From assembly GCA_963797485.1 (NCBI GenBank), contig CAWCPF010000003.1, forward strand, positions 372,001-436,000: a DNA stretch of 64,000 nucleotides, given 5' to 3'. This stretch comes from CAWAND01 sp963797485 (lineage in GTDB: Bacteria > Chloroflexota > Anaerolineae > Anaerolineales > E44-bin32). A program made the position numbers and the translations under genes. Every line of letters begins with the position of its first letter. Position 1 is the stretch's first letter. The notes below the pieces were generated by a model. It saw nothing but the letters and a program-made list of their open reading frames with translations, searched no databases and was not told where the DNA came from. Positions 50,417 through 59,924 of the stretch are shown here, piece after piece.

Positions 50417-51610
50417 ATGCCTGCGCTTGGGGACTTCCGCGCCAGAATGTGGACCTTGGGGGCCGGCGGCCTGCTCGCGCTGGCCTGCCTGACAGCGGCC
50501 TGGGGGCGGCCGGCGCCAGCCCAGGCAAGCGACCCTGGACCGCCAGCCGGATCAGGCGACTACCTGTGCACCGGCCGCATGGCGCTGCGCACGGCGGCGC
50601 GCTGTTCCAATCTGGGACCGGCGGCAGCCTTGGCGGCCGAGGTGCGCCGGGGCGCGATCGATGCGCCCCTGCCGACCCTGAGCCTGGATCCAAATCTTGG
50701 CTACCTGGCCTTCAGCTATGTCCGTCTGAGCAGCGACCATCCCACCCCCACGTACAACTCGGAGAGCGATGCGCGGGACGCCAAGCACGCCTCGGGGCAG
50801 ATCGAGCCGGGGTTTGATTTCGTCTCGTACACCGATTGCACGATCAAGAACGGCAAGGCGGTCTTCCTGCTCAGTTCAGGGGTGTTCATGCGCGGCGGCG
50901 GAGACTGCGGCCAGATCGCCACATCCAGTTTTCACGGCCTGGCGTTCTACCGCAGTCCGGAAAGAGCCTTTGGATGGGTCCTCGGGGGGGTCTACACCGC
51001 CCCGGCGCCTGGTGAAACCCAGGCCCACACCCAGGATTGGGTCAACCGCTACCAGGTGGTGCAGATCTACAACTCGGTCGACGCCGGCGGAACCACCTGG
51101 TACGAGGTCGCCCCGGATGAATGGCTCGAAGCCCGACTGGTGGCCAAGGTCGTGCCCGATCCGGTTCCACCCGGCAAAGTGGATAGCGACCGCTGGCTCT
51201 CGATCAACTTGTTCGAACAAACGCTAAGCGCCTACGATCACGGCCAGCTGGTGTTCGCCACCCTGGTGTCCAGCGGCCTCCCAGGCTGGTGGACCCGCCC
51301 CGGGGACTTTCAGATCGGCACCCGGCTGGAGAAGACCGTGATGAGCGGCGCCTTCGCCGCCGACCGCTCGGACTACTACTACCTTCAGGACGTTCCCTGG
51401 ACGATGTATTTCGATGAGGCCCGGGCCCTGCACGGCGCCTACTGGCACAACGGGTTCGGCTACCCGCGTTCACATGGCTGTGTCAATCTGTCTCCGGCGG
51501 ACTCGCACTGGCTGTACGCGTGGGCCGACGAAGGGACCTGGGTCCATGTGTGGGATCCCAGCGGAAAGACCCCGACGAACGACGCCGCATATGGCGCCGG
51601 CGGGGCCTGA
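50417..51610 (+). CDS. Secreted L,D-transpeptidase (YkuD domain)
   Basis: A 397-residue exported protein. The signal peptide ends near AQASDPGPP. The C-terminal YkuD domain starts about residue 255 (RWLSINLFEQTLSAYDHGQL) and has the catalytic motif HNGFGYPRSHGCVNLSP (His, Ser, Cys). Such enzymes make 3-3 crosslinks in peptidoglycan or anchor proteins to it, insensitive to most penicillins. The N-terminal 200 residues form a domain often seen before YkuD in Chloroflexota, with Cys residues that may form disulfides. ATG 50417 is preferred to 50408 because TATAAT ends 7 nt earlier. Confidence 0.92.
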   Translation: MPALGDFRARMWTLGAGGLLALACLTAAWGRPAPAQASDPGPPAGSGDYLCTGRMALRTAARCSNLGPAAALAAEVRRGAIDAPLPTLSLDPNLGYLAFSYVRLSSDHPTPTYNSESDARDAKHASGQIEPGFDFVSYTDCTIKNGKAVFLLSSGVFMRGGGDCGQIATSSFHGLAFYRSPERAFGWVLGGVYTAPAPGETQAHTQDWVNRYQVVQIYNSVDAGGTTWYEVAPDEWLEARLVAKVVPDPVPPGKVDSDRWLSINLFEQTLSAYDHGQLVFATLVSSGLPGWWTRPGDFQIGTRLEKTVMSGAFAADRSDYYYLQDVPWTMYFDEARALHGAYWHNGFGYPRSHGCVNLSPADSHWLYAWADEGTWVHVWDPSGKTPTNDAAYGAGGA

Positions 51611-51685
51611 TCCCGGCCGCGGACTCCCCAAGACGCACACAGCCGGTTTGCATTTCCCCTGAGGGCGGGCCTAGACTGCCTGCCG

Positions 51686-53205
51686 ATGCACGCGCACAGG
51701 AACTCCTGGCGACTGGCATGCTTGGGGGCGGTGGCGGCCGTCGGGCTGTCGCTGGGTGGGCTGCCCCCAGGGATGGCCGGCCCTGCCCTGGGCGTGCCGA
51801 CCCCGGAGGGCAGATACCCCGCAGCCAGCGTGGCTCGAGGTACAGCCGGGCCAGCTGCCCATCATCATCAGCGCGCCGCACGGGGGTGGGCTGAAGCCGC
51901 CGGATATTCCGGATCGGAAAGACGCCATCGTGCTGGACGACGAGGGCAGCCTGCAGTTCACCCGCGACCTGGCGGACGCAATCGAGACGCTGACCGGTCG
52001 CCGGCCGTACGTGATCCTCAACCATCTGCACCGGTCCAAACTCGACCCGAACAGGAGCCTGGCGCTCGGCGCGGCAGGGGAACCCGGCCGCCGAGGCGGC
52101 CTGGACGGCCTACCATGAGGCCATCGCCCGCGCCGAACTGCAGGTGACGGCCGCCTGCGGCTGGGGGCTGTACGTTGACCTGCACAGCAACGGCGAGCCG
52201 GTGCCAAGCGTGCAGTTCGGTTATGGCTTGAAGGTCGAGGATCTTGACCGGGACGATGAGGCGCTGAGCACGCGTCAGTATGCGCTGCGTTCCAATCTGC
52301 GATCCCTGGCGGTTTGGAGCTCGATGAGCCTGGCCGACTTGGTGCGCGGCCCGCAGAGCCTGGGGGGCCGGATGGAGGCCCACGGCTACCGGGTCTATCC
52401 CGGCCCACAGCATCCGGTCCCCGAGCCGGGGTATTTCGACGGGGGGATCAGCGTTGTGCTCCACGGGAGCCAGCAGGGTGGAGCGATCGATGCCACCCAG
52501 ATCGAGGTCCCCTACAGTCTGCTGGATGAGCCGCGGCGCGCCGCGCTGGTGCGTTGGCTGGCCACGGCCCTGGTCGACTTCATGGATCAGGCGTATGCGT
52601 TCGACCTGGGGAGCCGGACATCGCCAGTGTGCAGCGGGTTCGCCGACGTGGGTCTCGGCGATTGGGCTGGGACCTCGATTGCTCGGCTGGCCCAGGCAAG
52701 GGGACTGCCCGCATGCGACGCATCGCCGCGCCGATTGTGTCCCTCCGAGTCACTGACTCGAGCGGAGACCGCCGTGGCGGCGTGGCGATTGCTCACTGCC
52801 GAGGGATTGCCAAGGACCACCGAAAGCCCTGAGCCCTTTGCCGACCTGCCCGCCGATACGAGCCAGGCGGCGTCCATTCGGGGCCTGCAGGCGATGGGCG
52901 CCCTTCAGCCGTGCGCGGTCGAACCGGCGCGGTTCTGCCCCCAGTCGGTCGAAACCCGGGCTGAGGCCGCCTTTCTAGGTATGAAGCTGCTCGGCGGCCG
53001 GGAGTGGCTGCCTCCGCCTCCGAGCGGGATCTTCACCGACGCGCCGGCAGGCCAATGGTCCACCTGGTGGGTCGAGGCGGCCTATGCCTCCGGGCTGCTG
53101 CTGCCCTGCCGGCAGAACCCCCCGGCCGTGTGCGCCGATGAGCCCATCTCTCGCCAGGATTTCGCCTGGCTGATTGACCATGCCCTGCCGCCCGCATCTC
53201 CTTGA
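51686..53205 (+). pseudogene. Secreted N-formylglutamate-amidohydrolase-like protein with three SLH-type repeats, frame broken twice
   Basis: Three reading frames together give one protein of about 500 residues. Frame one (from 51686) codes a signal peptide. Frame two (around 51790-52070) codes PAWLEVQPGQLPIIISAPHGG, IVLDDEGSLQFTRDLADAI and LNHLHRSKLDPNRSLALGA. Frame three continues with QGNPAAEAAWTAYHEAIA, YVDLHSNG and onward to TGA 53203-53205. The first two carry the His/Asp/Arg motifs of the N-formylglutamate amidohydrolase fold. The C-terminal 190 residues hold three Cys-containing SLH-like units (FADVGLGDW..., FADLPADT..., FTDAPAGQW...), which would tether it to the cell surface. One extra base near 51800-51840 and one G near 52070 explain both breaks, so errors are likely. 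Confidence 0.75.
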
Positions 53206-53274
53206 CCGCCTCCCGGGAGAGCTTTTGGGGTTTTCACCGACTGGAGGCTTCCGGACTAAACTGAGAACAAGTTT

Positions 53275-53288
53275 GGTACAAAAGTACC
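53275..53288. promoter_or_regulatory. Perfect 14-bp palindrome GGTACAAAAGTACC
   Basis: An AT-centred inverted repeat 88 bp before the Cys-rich protein gene, in a GC-rich context. It would suit a small dimeric regulator. The regulator is unknown. Confidence 0.35.
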
Positions 53289-53376
53289 CTGCCGGTGTGA
53301 TTCCGGCCAAACCTAAAATTCAGCCAGGTTCAGCCGCTCCAGCGCAATCCTAACCAAGGAGATAAATCGACGCCCG

Positions 53377-53736
53377 ATGTATGCGGACAATGAAATCCTC
53401 TTTCCGCCATACGCCATCCCGCATTTGAAGGACATCCGAGGGGACGTGTGGCACGGGCTTACCGAACATGTCCTGCACCTCCCCGAAGATCACCCCGAAA
53501 GCCTGGCGTTTTCCCTCATGATGATCCGGCTCGATGGCTGCCTGAGCTGCGAGACCGATTCCTACCGCGCGATGCGAGGCTGTGTGGCCTGCGCTCAGCA
53601 GACCCTTCGCCGGTTCAAGGGCTCGGATGAGGAGCTCCTGGAGCGCTTCCAAAAGGCGCTGAATGATGTCGTCGGCTTCCTCGAGCTGGAGAGCCGCAGG
53701 TCCGAACCGGCAGAGGTCTCCGCCAAAGCGGCTTGA
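53377..53736 (+). CDS. Conserved Cys-rich protein of unknown function
   Basis: A 119-residue soluble protein, no signal peptide. Two close CxxC pairs (CLSCETDSYRAMRGCVACAQQ) suggest a zinc or Fe-S site. The remainder is helical, with WHGLTEHVLHLPEDHPESLAFSLMMIRLDG ahead of the Cys cluster and a charged C-terminal helix (DEELLERFQKALNDVV). I do not recognise the family. AAGGAG at 53356-53361 is 15 nt from the ATG, a rather long distance. Followed at once by copy C of the dispersed repeat. Confidence 0.75.
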   Translation: MYADNEILFPPYAIPHLKDIRGDVWHGLTEHVLHLPEDHPESLAFSLMMIRLDGCLSCETDSYRAMRGCVACAQQTLRRFKGSDEELLERFQKALNDVVGFLELESRRSEPAEVSAKAA

Positions 53737-53741
53737 CCCAT

Positions 53742-54067
53742 GGGGCTGTCTCGACAGCCCGCGAGAATGCCTCTTCGCCCGGTTGAACCCTCACCCTCCG
53801 GCTGAGCCCCAACCTGGGTGAAATGTCCAGCTCCACCCCCTGCCTCTCCCCCTGAGATGATGCAGATCGAGACCGCGTGCAGCCAACCCAGAGGCGGAAC
53901 CATGCCCAGGTGGACAGGGGTGCGAAGCTCCACCGCCTCCTCGCGAAAACCTCACCCCCTCTCCGCCAACGCACCCGGCCATGTGGAACGCTCAAATTGG
54001 AGACAGGGCCGGTGGGCGAGGCTGAGGGCATCCGCTGACACACAGGGGGACGACCGTCGTCACCCCC
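53742..54067. repeat. Dispersed intergenic repeat, copy C (full length)
   Basis: 326 bp starting 5 nt after a stop codon with the hairpin GGGCTGT-CTCG-ACAGCCC and ending in GGGGGACGAC/GTCGTCACCCCC. The interior aligns with copy A (CCACCCCCTGC, GAGATGATG, TGCAGCCAAC) and its right third with A and B. The stretch from 54068 to 54268 before the next gene holds no supported feature apart from a TACACT at 54121. Confidence 0.7.
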
Positions 54068-54268
54068 ATGACGACACAAGACCGGAGTGTGCCTGGGGCC
54101 CTTGAGTCACCCCCCTGTGGTACACTCTGCGTGTTTCCAGCCGGGCTGGGCCGGACAGGTTTGCAGCGGGGGTTCCCGCGCACGAACTGATGGAGACGGC
54201 CCCAGCTGGCTTGACTGGACCCAGACCGCACACGCCCCCAACGGGCCCGTCCATCAGGTGCCTCACGA

Positions 54269-56302
54269 ATGCTGACCCTGCCTGAGCAGATCGCCTTCGC
54301 CCTCCTGGCCCTCGCCTCGGCGGCTTTGACAGCCATGGGGGTAAGCCGGATGGTGGCGGTCATCCGGCGTGGCCACGGCCGGCCGGATTGGTTCCTGGCT
54401 GTGCGGCGGCTGGTGGATGTGGTCGTGGCCAAGTTCATCACCTTGGCCCCGACCTTCCGAGTCCGCCCGATCACGAGTGTGCTCCACGGCCTGGTGGCCT
54501 GGGGCTTCATGTACTACGCTCTGGTCAACACCGGGGATGTGCTCGAGGGCTACATCCCCGGTTTCGCGTTTATGGGCCAGGGGCGTGTGGGGGATCTATA
54601 CAGGCTGGGCGCGGACCTCTTGAGTGTGTGCGTCTTGGTGGGCATGCTGTCGCTGCTCGTCCGGCGCTATCTGCTTCGCCCGGCTGCCCTGCAGTTGGCG
54701 GACCGCACCCTGGTGCACCCCAAGGCGCGCGCCGGAATCCGGCGCGACTCGGCCATCGTCGGCGTCTTCATCACACTGCACGTCGGGGCGCGTTTCGTGG
54801 GCGACAGCCTGCATCTGGCCGAAGCCGGCGCCGATTCCTGGCGGCCGCTGGCCAGTGCGGTCTCGGGCTTGTGGGCGGGCCTGACGCCGTCAACGCTCGA
54901 GTTGGCCCGCCACGGCGCCTGGTGGCTGGCCCTCGGTCTCATCCTGGCGTTCCTGCCCTACTTCCCCTACACCAAGCATGTGCACCTGTTCATGGCTCCG
55001 ATCAACTACCTGCTCAAGCCGCAGCGCCGGTCTATGGGCGAATTGGAACGGCTGGACTTCGGGGACCAGAGCCTCGAGCAGTTTGGCGCGGCCCGCCTCG
55101 AGGACCTGTCCTACAGCTCGCTGCTTGACGGCTATGCCTGCATCATGTGCAACCGCTGCCAGGATGCTTGCCCCGCCTTTGCCACCGGCAAGGTGCTTTC
55201 GCCGGCCGCGCTCGAGATCAACAAGCGTTACTTCATCAACTACGAAGGCGGCCGGCTGGCAAAGGGCGAAGCCAGCGCGCAGACGCTGACCGAGTTCGCC
55301 ATCAGCCCCGAAGCCGTGTGGGCCTGCACCGCCTGCGGAGCCTGCAACCAGGTGTGCCCCGTGGGCAATGAGCCCATGCAGGACATCCTCGATATCCGTC
55401 GCAACCTGGTGTTGATGGAGAACGCCTTCCCCGAACAGCTTCAGACCGCCTATCGCGGTATCGAGCGCAGCGCCAACCCGTGGAATGTCCCGGCTGAAAA
55501 GCGCCTGGAATGGGCTGAAGGGCTAAGTGTGCCGACGGTCGACGAGCATCCCAATCCTGAGGTCCTGTGGTGGGTTGGGTGCGCCCCGGCGACGGATCCG
55601 AGGGCCCAGAAGACGGCCCGGGCCATGGCCATGGTATTGAACGCCGCCGGTATAGACTTCGCCGTGCTGGGCGTGCGAGAAGGCTGCACGGGCGACGCCG
55701 CGCGCCGTTCGGGCAATGAGTACCTGTTCGACGAGCTGGCCAAGGCTAACGTCGAGACCTTAAACGCCACGGCGCCGAAACGCATCGTCACCACCTGCCC
55801 GCATTGCCTGCACGTGCTGCAAAACGAGTATCCGGCCTACGGGGGCCGCTACCAGGTGGTTCACCACACGCAGCTCATCCAAGAGCTGATTGACAACGGC
55901 AAGCTGGCGCTTCGGGATGCGGCTGGCGAAAGCGCGCCGGTGACCTTTCACGATCCGTGCTACCTGGGGCGCCAGAATGGGGTGGTGGAGGCGCCGCGCC
56001 GGGCCTTGAAAGACGCCGGCCTGCAGTTGGCCGAAATGCCCCGGCACGCGGAGCAGTCCTTCTGCTGCGGTGCCGGCGGCGCGCAAATGTGGAAGGAAGA
56101 GGCCGAAGGCACCCAACGCGTGAGCGAGGCGCGCCTCGACCAGGCCCGGGCCACCGGAGCCGGAACGCTGGCCGTCGGGTGCCCGTTCTGCATGATCATG
56201 CTGAGCTCATCCCCGGGCGCCGACGCGTCGCCGCCCATCCGGGATGTCGTCGAAATCGTGGCCGAGCGCATGGGTCTCAACCCATCCCAGCCGGCATTGT
56301 GA
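54269..56302 (+). CDS. Membrane-bound heterodisulfide-reductase-like Fe-S oxidoreductase
   Basis: A 677-residue fusion protein. The N-terminal 250 residues contain about five transmembrane helices resembling the cytochrome-b-type NarI/HdrE subunit, with His residues in several helices. Two 4Fe-4S motifs follow (CIMCNRCQDACPAF and CTACGACNQVCPVGNEP), then two CCG domains, the second with the hallmark CxnCCGAGGAQMWKE and the first with VTTCPHCLHVLQNEY. Such proteins pass electrons between quinones and soluble donors; GlpC, HdrD and EtfQO-linked oxidoreductases are relatives. The partner is not in the window. The stop overlaps the Rex operator of the downstream 2-oxoacid dehydrogenase operon. 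Confidence 0.88.
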   Translation: MLTLPEQIAFALLALASAALTAMGVSRMVAVIRRGHGRPDWFLAVRRLVDVVVAKFITLAPTFRVRPITSVLHGLVAWGFMYYALVNTGDVLEGYIPGFAFMGQGRVGDLYRLGADLLSVCVLVGMLSLLVRRYLLRPAALQLADRTLVHPKARAGIRRDSAIVGVFITLHVGARFVGDSLHLAEAGADSWRPLASAVSGLWAGLTPSTLELARHGAWWLALGLILAFLPYFPYTKHVHLFMAPINYLLKPQRRSMGELERLDFGDQSLEQFGAARLEDLSYSSLLDGYACIMCNRCQDACPAFATGKVLSPAALEINKRYFINYEGGRLAKGEASAQTLTEFAISPEAVWACTACGACNQVCPVGNEPMQDILDIRRNLVLMENAFPEQLQTAYRGIERSANPWNVPAEKRLEWAEGLSVPTVDEHPNPEVLWWVGCAPATDPRAQKTARAMAMVLNAAGIDFAVLGVREGCTGDAARRSGNEYLFDELAKANVETLNATAPKRIVTTCPHCLHVLQNEYPAYGGRYQVVHHTQLIQELIDNGKLALRDAAGESAPVTFHDPCYLGRQNGVVEAPRRALKDAGLQLAEMPRHAEQSFCCGAGGAQMWKEEAEGTQRVSEARLDQARATGAGTLAVGCPFCMIMLSSSPGADASPPIRDVVEIVAERMGLNPSQPAL

Positions 56303-56314
56303 AAGAATTCACAA
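56297..56314 (+). promoter_or_regulatory. Exact Rex operator ahead of the 2-oxoacid dehydrogenase operon
   Basis: TTGTGAA-AGAA-TTCACAA matches the Rex consensus at every specified position. A TAGGGT hexamer at 56335-56340 is a possible -10 downstream. The first gene starts at 56500. Confidence 0.75.
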
Positions 56315-56499
56315 AACGCAAACGGCGGGTTCGTTAGGGTAGGATTAGGACACTTGCCCGGTCTGCTTCCTGCAGGGCCTGCCGGCCGACCTGCGGGCTG
56401 AAGCGAGCGTGTCCCGAACGGCGTAGCCGCCGGGGGGAGAGTGGGGCGAGAGGCGTGGGCGCACGTCGGGTGGGTCCGGCGCGGCGGAGGAGGCTGCGG

Positions 56500-57507
56500 G
56501 TGGCGGCGACCAAGACGAAGAAATCCATCCTGGACAAGGACACCCTGCTGGAGATGTACTGGACGATGGTGCTGGCGCGCCGGGTGGATGAGCGCGCCTG
56601 GGTGCTCCACCGTCAGGGCAAGATCGCTTTTCACATTTCCGGCATCGGGCACGAAGCGGCGCAGATCGGAGCCGCATTTGCCCTCAGACGGGGGCAGGAC
56701 TGGTTCGTCCCTTATTATCGGGATCTGGGCCTGCTGCTGGCTCTGGGCATGACCCCCAAAGAATTCATGCTCGGCCTGCTGGGCAAGAAGGGCGAGCCCA
56801 ACTCGGGCGCCCGGCAGATGCCCAGCCACTGGAGCCTGCGGCGGGCCAATGTCGTCAGTCACTCGTCGCCGGTGTCCACACAAACCACGCACGCCGCCGG
56901 GATTGGTCTGGCGATGAAGATGCGCGGCGACGACGGGGTTGTCCTGACATCGGTCGGCGAGGGCGGCACCTCCCAGGGTGAGTGGTACGAGGGGGTCAAC
57001 TGGGCGGCCATCCACCGCCTGCCGGTGATCTTCCTGGTCGAAAACAACACCTATGCCATTTCGGTGCGGCAGGACATGCAGATGGGGGTCGGCCGGGTGG
57101 CCGACAAGGCTGCCGGCCTGGGCCTGCCGGGGGTGACCGTGGATGGGCTGGACATCACCCAGGTCGTCCAGGTGGTCGGCGAAGCGGCCGCCCGGGCGCG
57201 CCAGGGCGACGGGCCCACCCTGGTCGAGGCCATGGTCAGCCGCATGACGCCGCATTCGTCGGACGATGACGACCGCACCTACCGCTCCAAGGAAGAGCTG
57301 CAGGCGCTCAAGCAGGCAGACCCCCTGACGCATTTCCGGCAGCGCCTTTCCGAGGCGGGTATGCTGGACGATGCCCACGCGGACGAGCTCGATGAGCGCG
57401 CCCGCGCCGCCGTCGAAGAGGCGGCCAAGTTCGCCGAAGAGGCGCCCTATCCGGAGGTCAGCGAGGCGGCCTACCCGGTCTACGTCGAGGATATTCGCCA
57501 TGGCTGA
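56500..57507 (+). CDS. 2-oxoacid dehydrogenase E1 component, alpha subunit
   Basis: A 335-residue TPP-dependent E1 alpha subunit. TPP/Mg motif GEGGTSQGEWYEGVNWA ending in VENNTYAIS, the phosphorylation-loop-like segment MTPHSSDDDDRTYR and HISGIGHEAAQIG fit the pyruvate/branched-chain family; the SSDDD form leans toward branched-chain 2-oxoacids, but pyruvate cannot be excluded. The GTG start at 56500 is backed by GGAGGAGG (56486-56493). It overlaps E1 beta by 8 nt. First of four genes for a complete complex, controlled by a Rex operator. Confidence 0.9.
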   Translation: MAATKTKKSILDKDTLLEMYWTMVLARRVDERAWVLHRQGKIAFHISGIGHEAAQIGAAFALRRGQDWFVPYYRDLGLLLALGMTPKEFMLGLLGKKGEPNSGARQMPSHWSLRRANVVSHSSPVSTQTTHAAGIGLAMKMRGDDGVVLTSVGEGGTSQGEWYEGVNWAAIHRLPVIFLVENNTYAISVRQDMQMGVGRVADKAAGLGLPGVTVDGLDITQVVQVVGEAAARARQGDGPTLVEAMVSRMTPHSSDDDDRTYRSKEELQALKQADPLTHFRQRLSEAGMLDDAHADELDERARAAVEEAAKFAEEAPYPEVSEAAYPVYVEDIRHG

Positions 57508-58486
57508 GATCACCCTGATCGAAGGCCTCAGGCAGGCCATGGACGAGGAGTTGGCGCGCGATCCGGACGTGTTCCTGGTGGGCGAGGACATCGGTCCGCG
57601 CGGCGGGGTCTTCCGGGCCACGATCGGCTTGTTCGAGAAGTACGGGCCGGACCGGGTGATCGATTCACCCCTGGCCGAGCTGTCGATCGTCGGGGTGGGG
57701 ATTGGGGCCGCCCTGTACGGGATGCGGCCGATTTGCGAAATCCAGTTTGCCGATTTCATCTACCCGGCCTTCAACCAGATCGTCAGCGAAGCCGCCAAAA
57801 TGTGCTACCGCTCGAACGGGGATTGGACGGTGCCGATGGTCATTAGGGCACCGTACGGCGGCGGGATCGGCGGCGGGCTCTACCATTCGCAGTCCGTGGA
57901 ATCATTCTTCGCGCACGTGCCGGGGTTGAAAGTCGTCATCCCTTCCAACCCTTACGACGCCAAGGGTCTGCTCAAGTCGGCGGTGCGCGACCCCAATCCG
58001 GTGCTGGTCTTCGAGCCCAAGAAGGGCTACCGACTGATCAAGGGCGAGGTGCCCGAAGACGGCGACGTGCTGGTGCCGCTGGGCGAGGCCAAGGTCACAC
58101 GCCAGGGCGCGGACCTCAGCGTGTTCGCCTATGGGATGATGCACCACTACTGTCTGAAGGCGGCCGAGACCCTGGCCGGAGAAGGCGTCCAAGTCGAGGT
58201 GGTGGATCTGCGAACCCTGCTGCCCCTCGACAAGCAGGCCATACTCACGTCGGTGCGCAAGACCGGCAAGGCCCTGGTGGTCTACGAGGACAACCTCACC
58301 TGCGGATACGGGGCAGAGATCGCCGCCATCGTGGCCGATGAGGGCTTTGCCTTCCTCGACGCGCCGGTGCGCCGGCTGGCGGGCCCGGATGTGCCCGCCA
58401 TGCCCTACAGCCATCCGCTCCAGGATTGGTTCATGCTCAACCCCGAGAAGATTGCCGCCGCCATGCGCGAGCTGGCGGCCTACTGA
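57500..58486 (+). CDS. 2-oxoacid dehydrogenase E1 component, beta subunit
   Basis: A 328-residue transketolase-like beta subunit that completes the heterotetrameric E1. EDIGPRGGVFRATIGL, DSPLAELSIVGVGIGAALYGMRP and APYGGGIGGGLYHSQSVES are typical, as is the C-terminal VVYEDNLTCGYGAEIAAIV. Its ATG lies inside the last codons of the alpha gene. It decarboxylates the 2-oxoacid together with the alpha subunit and hands the acyl group to E2 lipoyl arms. Confidence 0.93.
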   Translation: MAEITLIEGLRQAMDEELARDPDVFLVGEDIGPRGGVFRATIGLFEKYGPDRVIDSPLAELSIVGVGIGAALYGMRPICEIQFADFIYPAFNQIVSEAAKMCYRSNGDWTVPMVIRAPYGGGIGGGLYHSQSVESFFAHVPGLKVVIPSNPYDAKGLLKSAVRDPNPVLVFEPKKGYRLIKGEVPEDGDVLVPLGEAKVTRQGADLSVFAYGMMHHYCLKAAETLAGEGVQVEVVDLRTLLPLDKQAILTSVRKTGKALVVYEDNLTCGYGAEIAAIVADEGFAFLDAPVRRLAGPDVPAMPYSHPLQDWFMLNPEKIAAAMRELAAY

Positions 58487-58530
58487 GTTGGCGACGCGGC
58501 GGTCGCTCGGCGTAGGAGGCGCGGTCAAGA

Positions 58531-59820
58531 ATGGCAACCAAGGTCATCATGCCCCAGTTGGGCGAATCGGTGGTCGAAGGCACCGTGACCCGCTGGCTGA
58601 AGCAGCCGGGCGAGAGCATCAACGAGTTCGAGCCCCTGGTCGAAATCAACACCGATAAGGTTGACACCGAGGTCCCGTCTCCGGCCACCGGGGTCGTGCT
58701 GGAAGTGTATGTGGCCGAAGGCGAGACCGTCGAAGCCGGTCGCCTGCTGGCCGTGATCGGCGCCGCCGGCGAAGCCGCGGTGGCGCAGCCGGCCGCCTCT
58801 CCCAAGACGACACAAACGGCGGCGGCCGGACCGGCACCGGCTTCGGCGCCCGCAAAGACGGCGCGTTCGGAGGGCGTGGGTTTCATTTCGCCGGTTGTGG
58901 CGCGCATGGCCGTCGAGCACGGACTCGATTTGAGCCAAGTCAAGGGGACCGGGCGCGGCGGGCGGATCACCAAGAAGGATGTGCAGGCTCACCTGGCGGA
59001 TGGCGGCGCCCAGCCGGCTCCGGCGGCTCCCTGGGAGGAACCGGCCTCGGGCGAGCTGTTCCGCCCCACGGAAGAGGTCTTCGGCTCGGCCAAGGGGCCG
59101 GCCCGCCAGCCCAAGGCGGGCGAGGTCGAGCCGTTGAGCCCGGTGCGCAAAGCCATCGCCGACCACATGCTGCGGTCGAAACACACCAGCCCGCACGTCA
59201 CCACCGTGATGGAGGTCGACCTGAGCCGGGTGGTGGCCCACCGGACGGCGCATGCCGCCGGGTTTGCGCGCGATGGTGTCCGGTTGACTTATTCCGCCTA
59301 TTTCGCCGCTGCCAGCGCGCAGGCGCTCAAGGACATGCCCATCGTCAACGCCTCGTTCACCGAGGCCGGCGTGAAATACCACCCGCAGGTCAATTTGGGG
59401 ATGGCTGTGTCCATGGGGGACGAGGGCCTGATCGTGCCGGTCATCAAGGGCGCCGACCAGCTCTCGCTCCAGGGCCTGGCCGCCGCTATCGAAGACCTGG
59501 CCGGACGCGCCCGCGCCCACAAGCTCAACCCGGACGAGGTCCAGGGCGGGACCTTCACCATCACCAACCACGGCGTGAGCGGATCGCTGTTTGCCACGCC
59601 GATTATCAATCAGCCGCAATCCGCCATCCTGGGGGTGGGGGCCATTCAGAAGCGCGTCGTGGTCATCGAGACCAAGACCGCCGAGGGCGATGTGGTCGAC
59701 GGCATGGCGATCCGGCCGATGGCGTATGTGACGCTGACCTTCGACCACCGCATCTTGGACGGCGCCATTGGGGACGCCTTCCTTGGACGAGTCGTGGAAA
59801 GCCTGGAGCGATGGCGCTGA
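58531..59820 (+). CDS. 2-oxoacid dehydrogenase E2 (dihydrolipoamide acyltransferase)
   Basis: A 429-residue acyltransferase: one N-terminal lipoyl domain with the attachment Lys in EINTDKVDTEVPSP, an Ala/Pro linker, a peripheral subunit-binding domain (ISPVVARMAVEHGLDLSQVKGTGRGGRITKKDV), a second linker, and the catalytic CAT domain with the His/Asp motif in LTFDHRILDGAIGDAFL. It forms the core to which E1 and E3 bind and needs LipB/LipA lipoylation (lipB at 8.9 kb). Substrate class is not resolved. 44 bp after E1 beta. Confidence 0.94.
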   Translation: MATKVIMPQLGESVVEGTVTRWLKQPGESINEFEPLVEINTDKVDTEVPSPATGVVLEVYVAEGETVEAGRLLAVIGAAGEAAVAQPAASPKTTQTAAAGPAPASAPAKTARSEGVGFISPVVARMAVEHGLDLSQVKGTGRGGRITKKDVQAHLADGGAQPAPAAPWEEPASGELFRPTEEVFGSAKGPARQPKAGEVEPLSPVRKAIADHMLRSKHTSPHVTTVMEVDLSRVVAHRTAHAAGFARDGVRLTYSAYFAAASAQALKDMPIVNASFTEAGVKYHPQVNLGMAVSMGDEGLIVPVIKGADQLSLQGLAAAIEDLAGRARAHKLNPDEVQGGTFTITNHGVSGSLFATPIINQPQSAILGVGAIQKRVVVIETKTAEGDVVDGMAIRPMAYVTLTFDHRILDGAIGDAFLGRVVESLERWR

Positions 59821-59924
59821 GCGCCGCGGCCCGAGGGCCCACACGGCGCTGACCAAACGATGTCGATGATCGAACGCGGGACGCCCGCCGGGCGATTCCG
59901 CGCCTGAACTTGGAGGACACCTGC

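Noticed and set aside
56298..56313. CRP-type reading of the TGTGA-N6-TCACA palindromes
   Set aside because: The same sites extend to TTGTGAA-N4-TTCACAA, the fuller Rex consensus, and the downstream genes are redox and central-carbon functions. CRP cannot be fully excluded.
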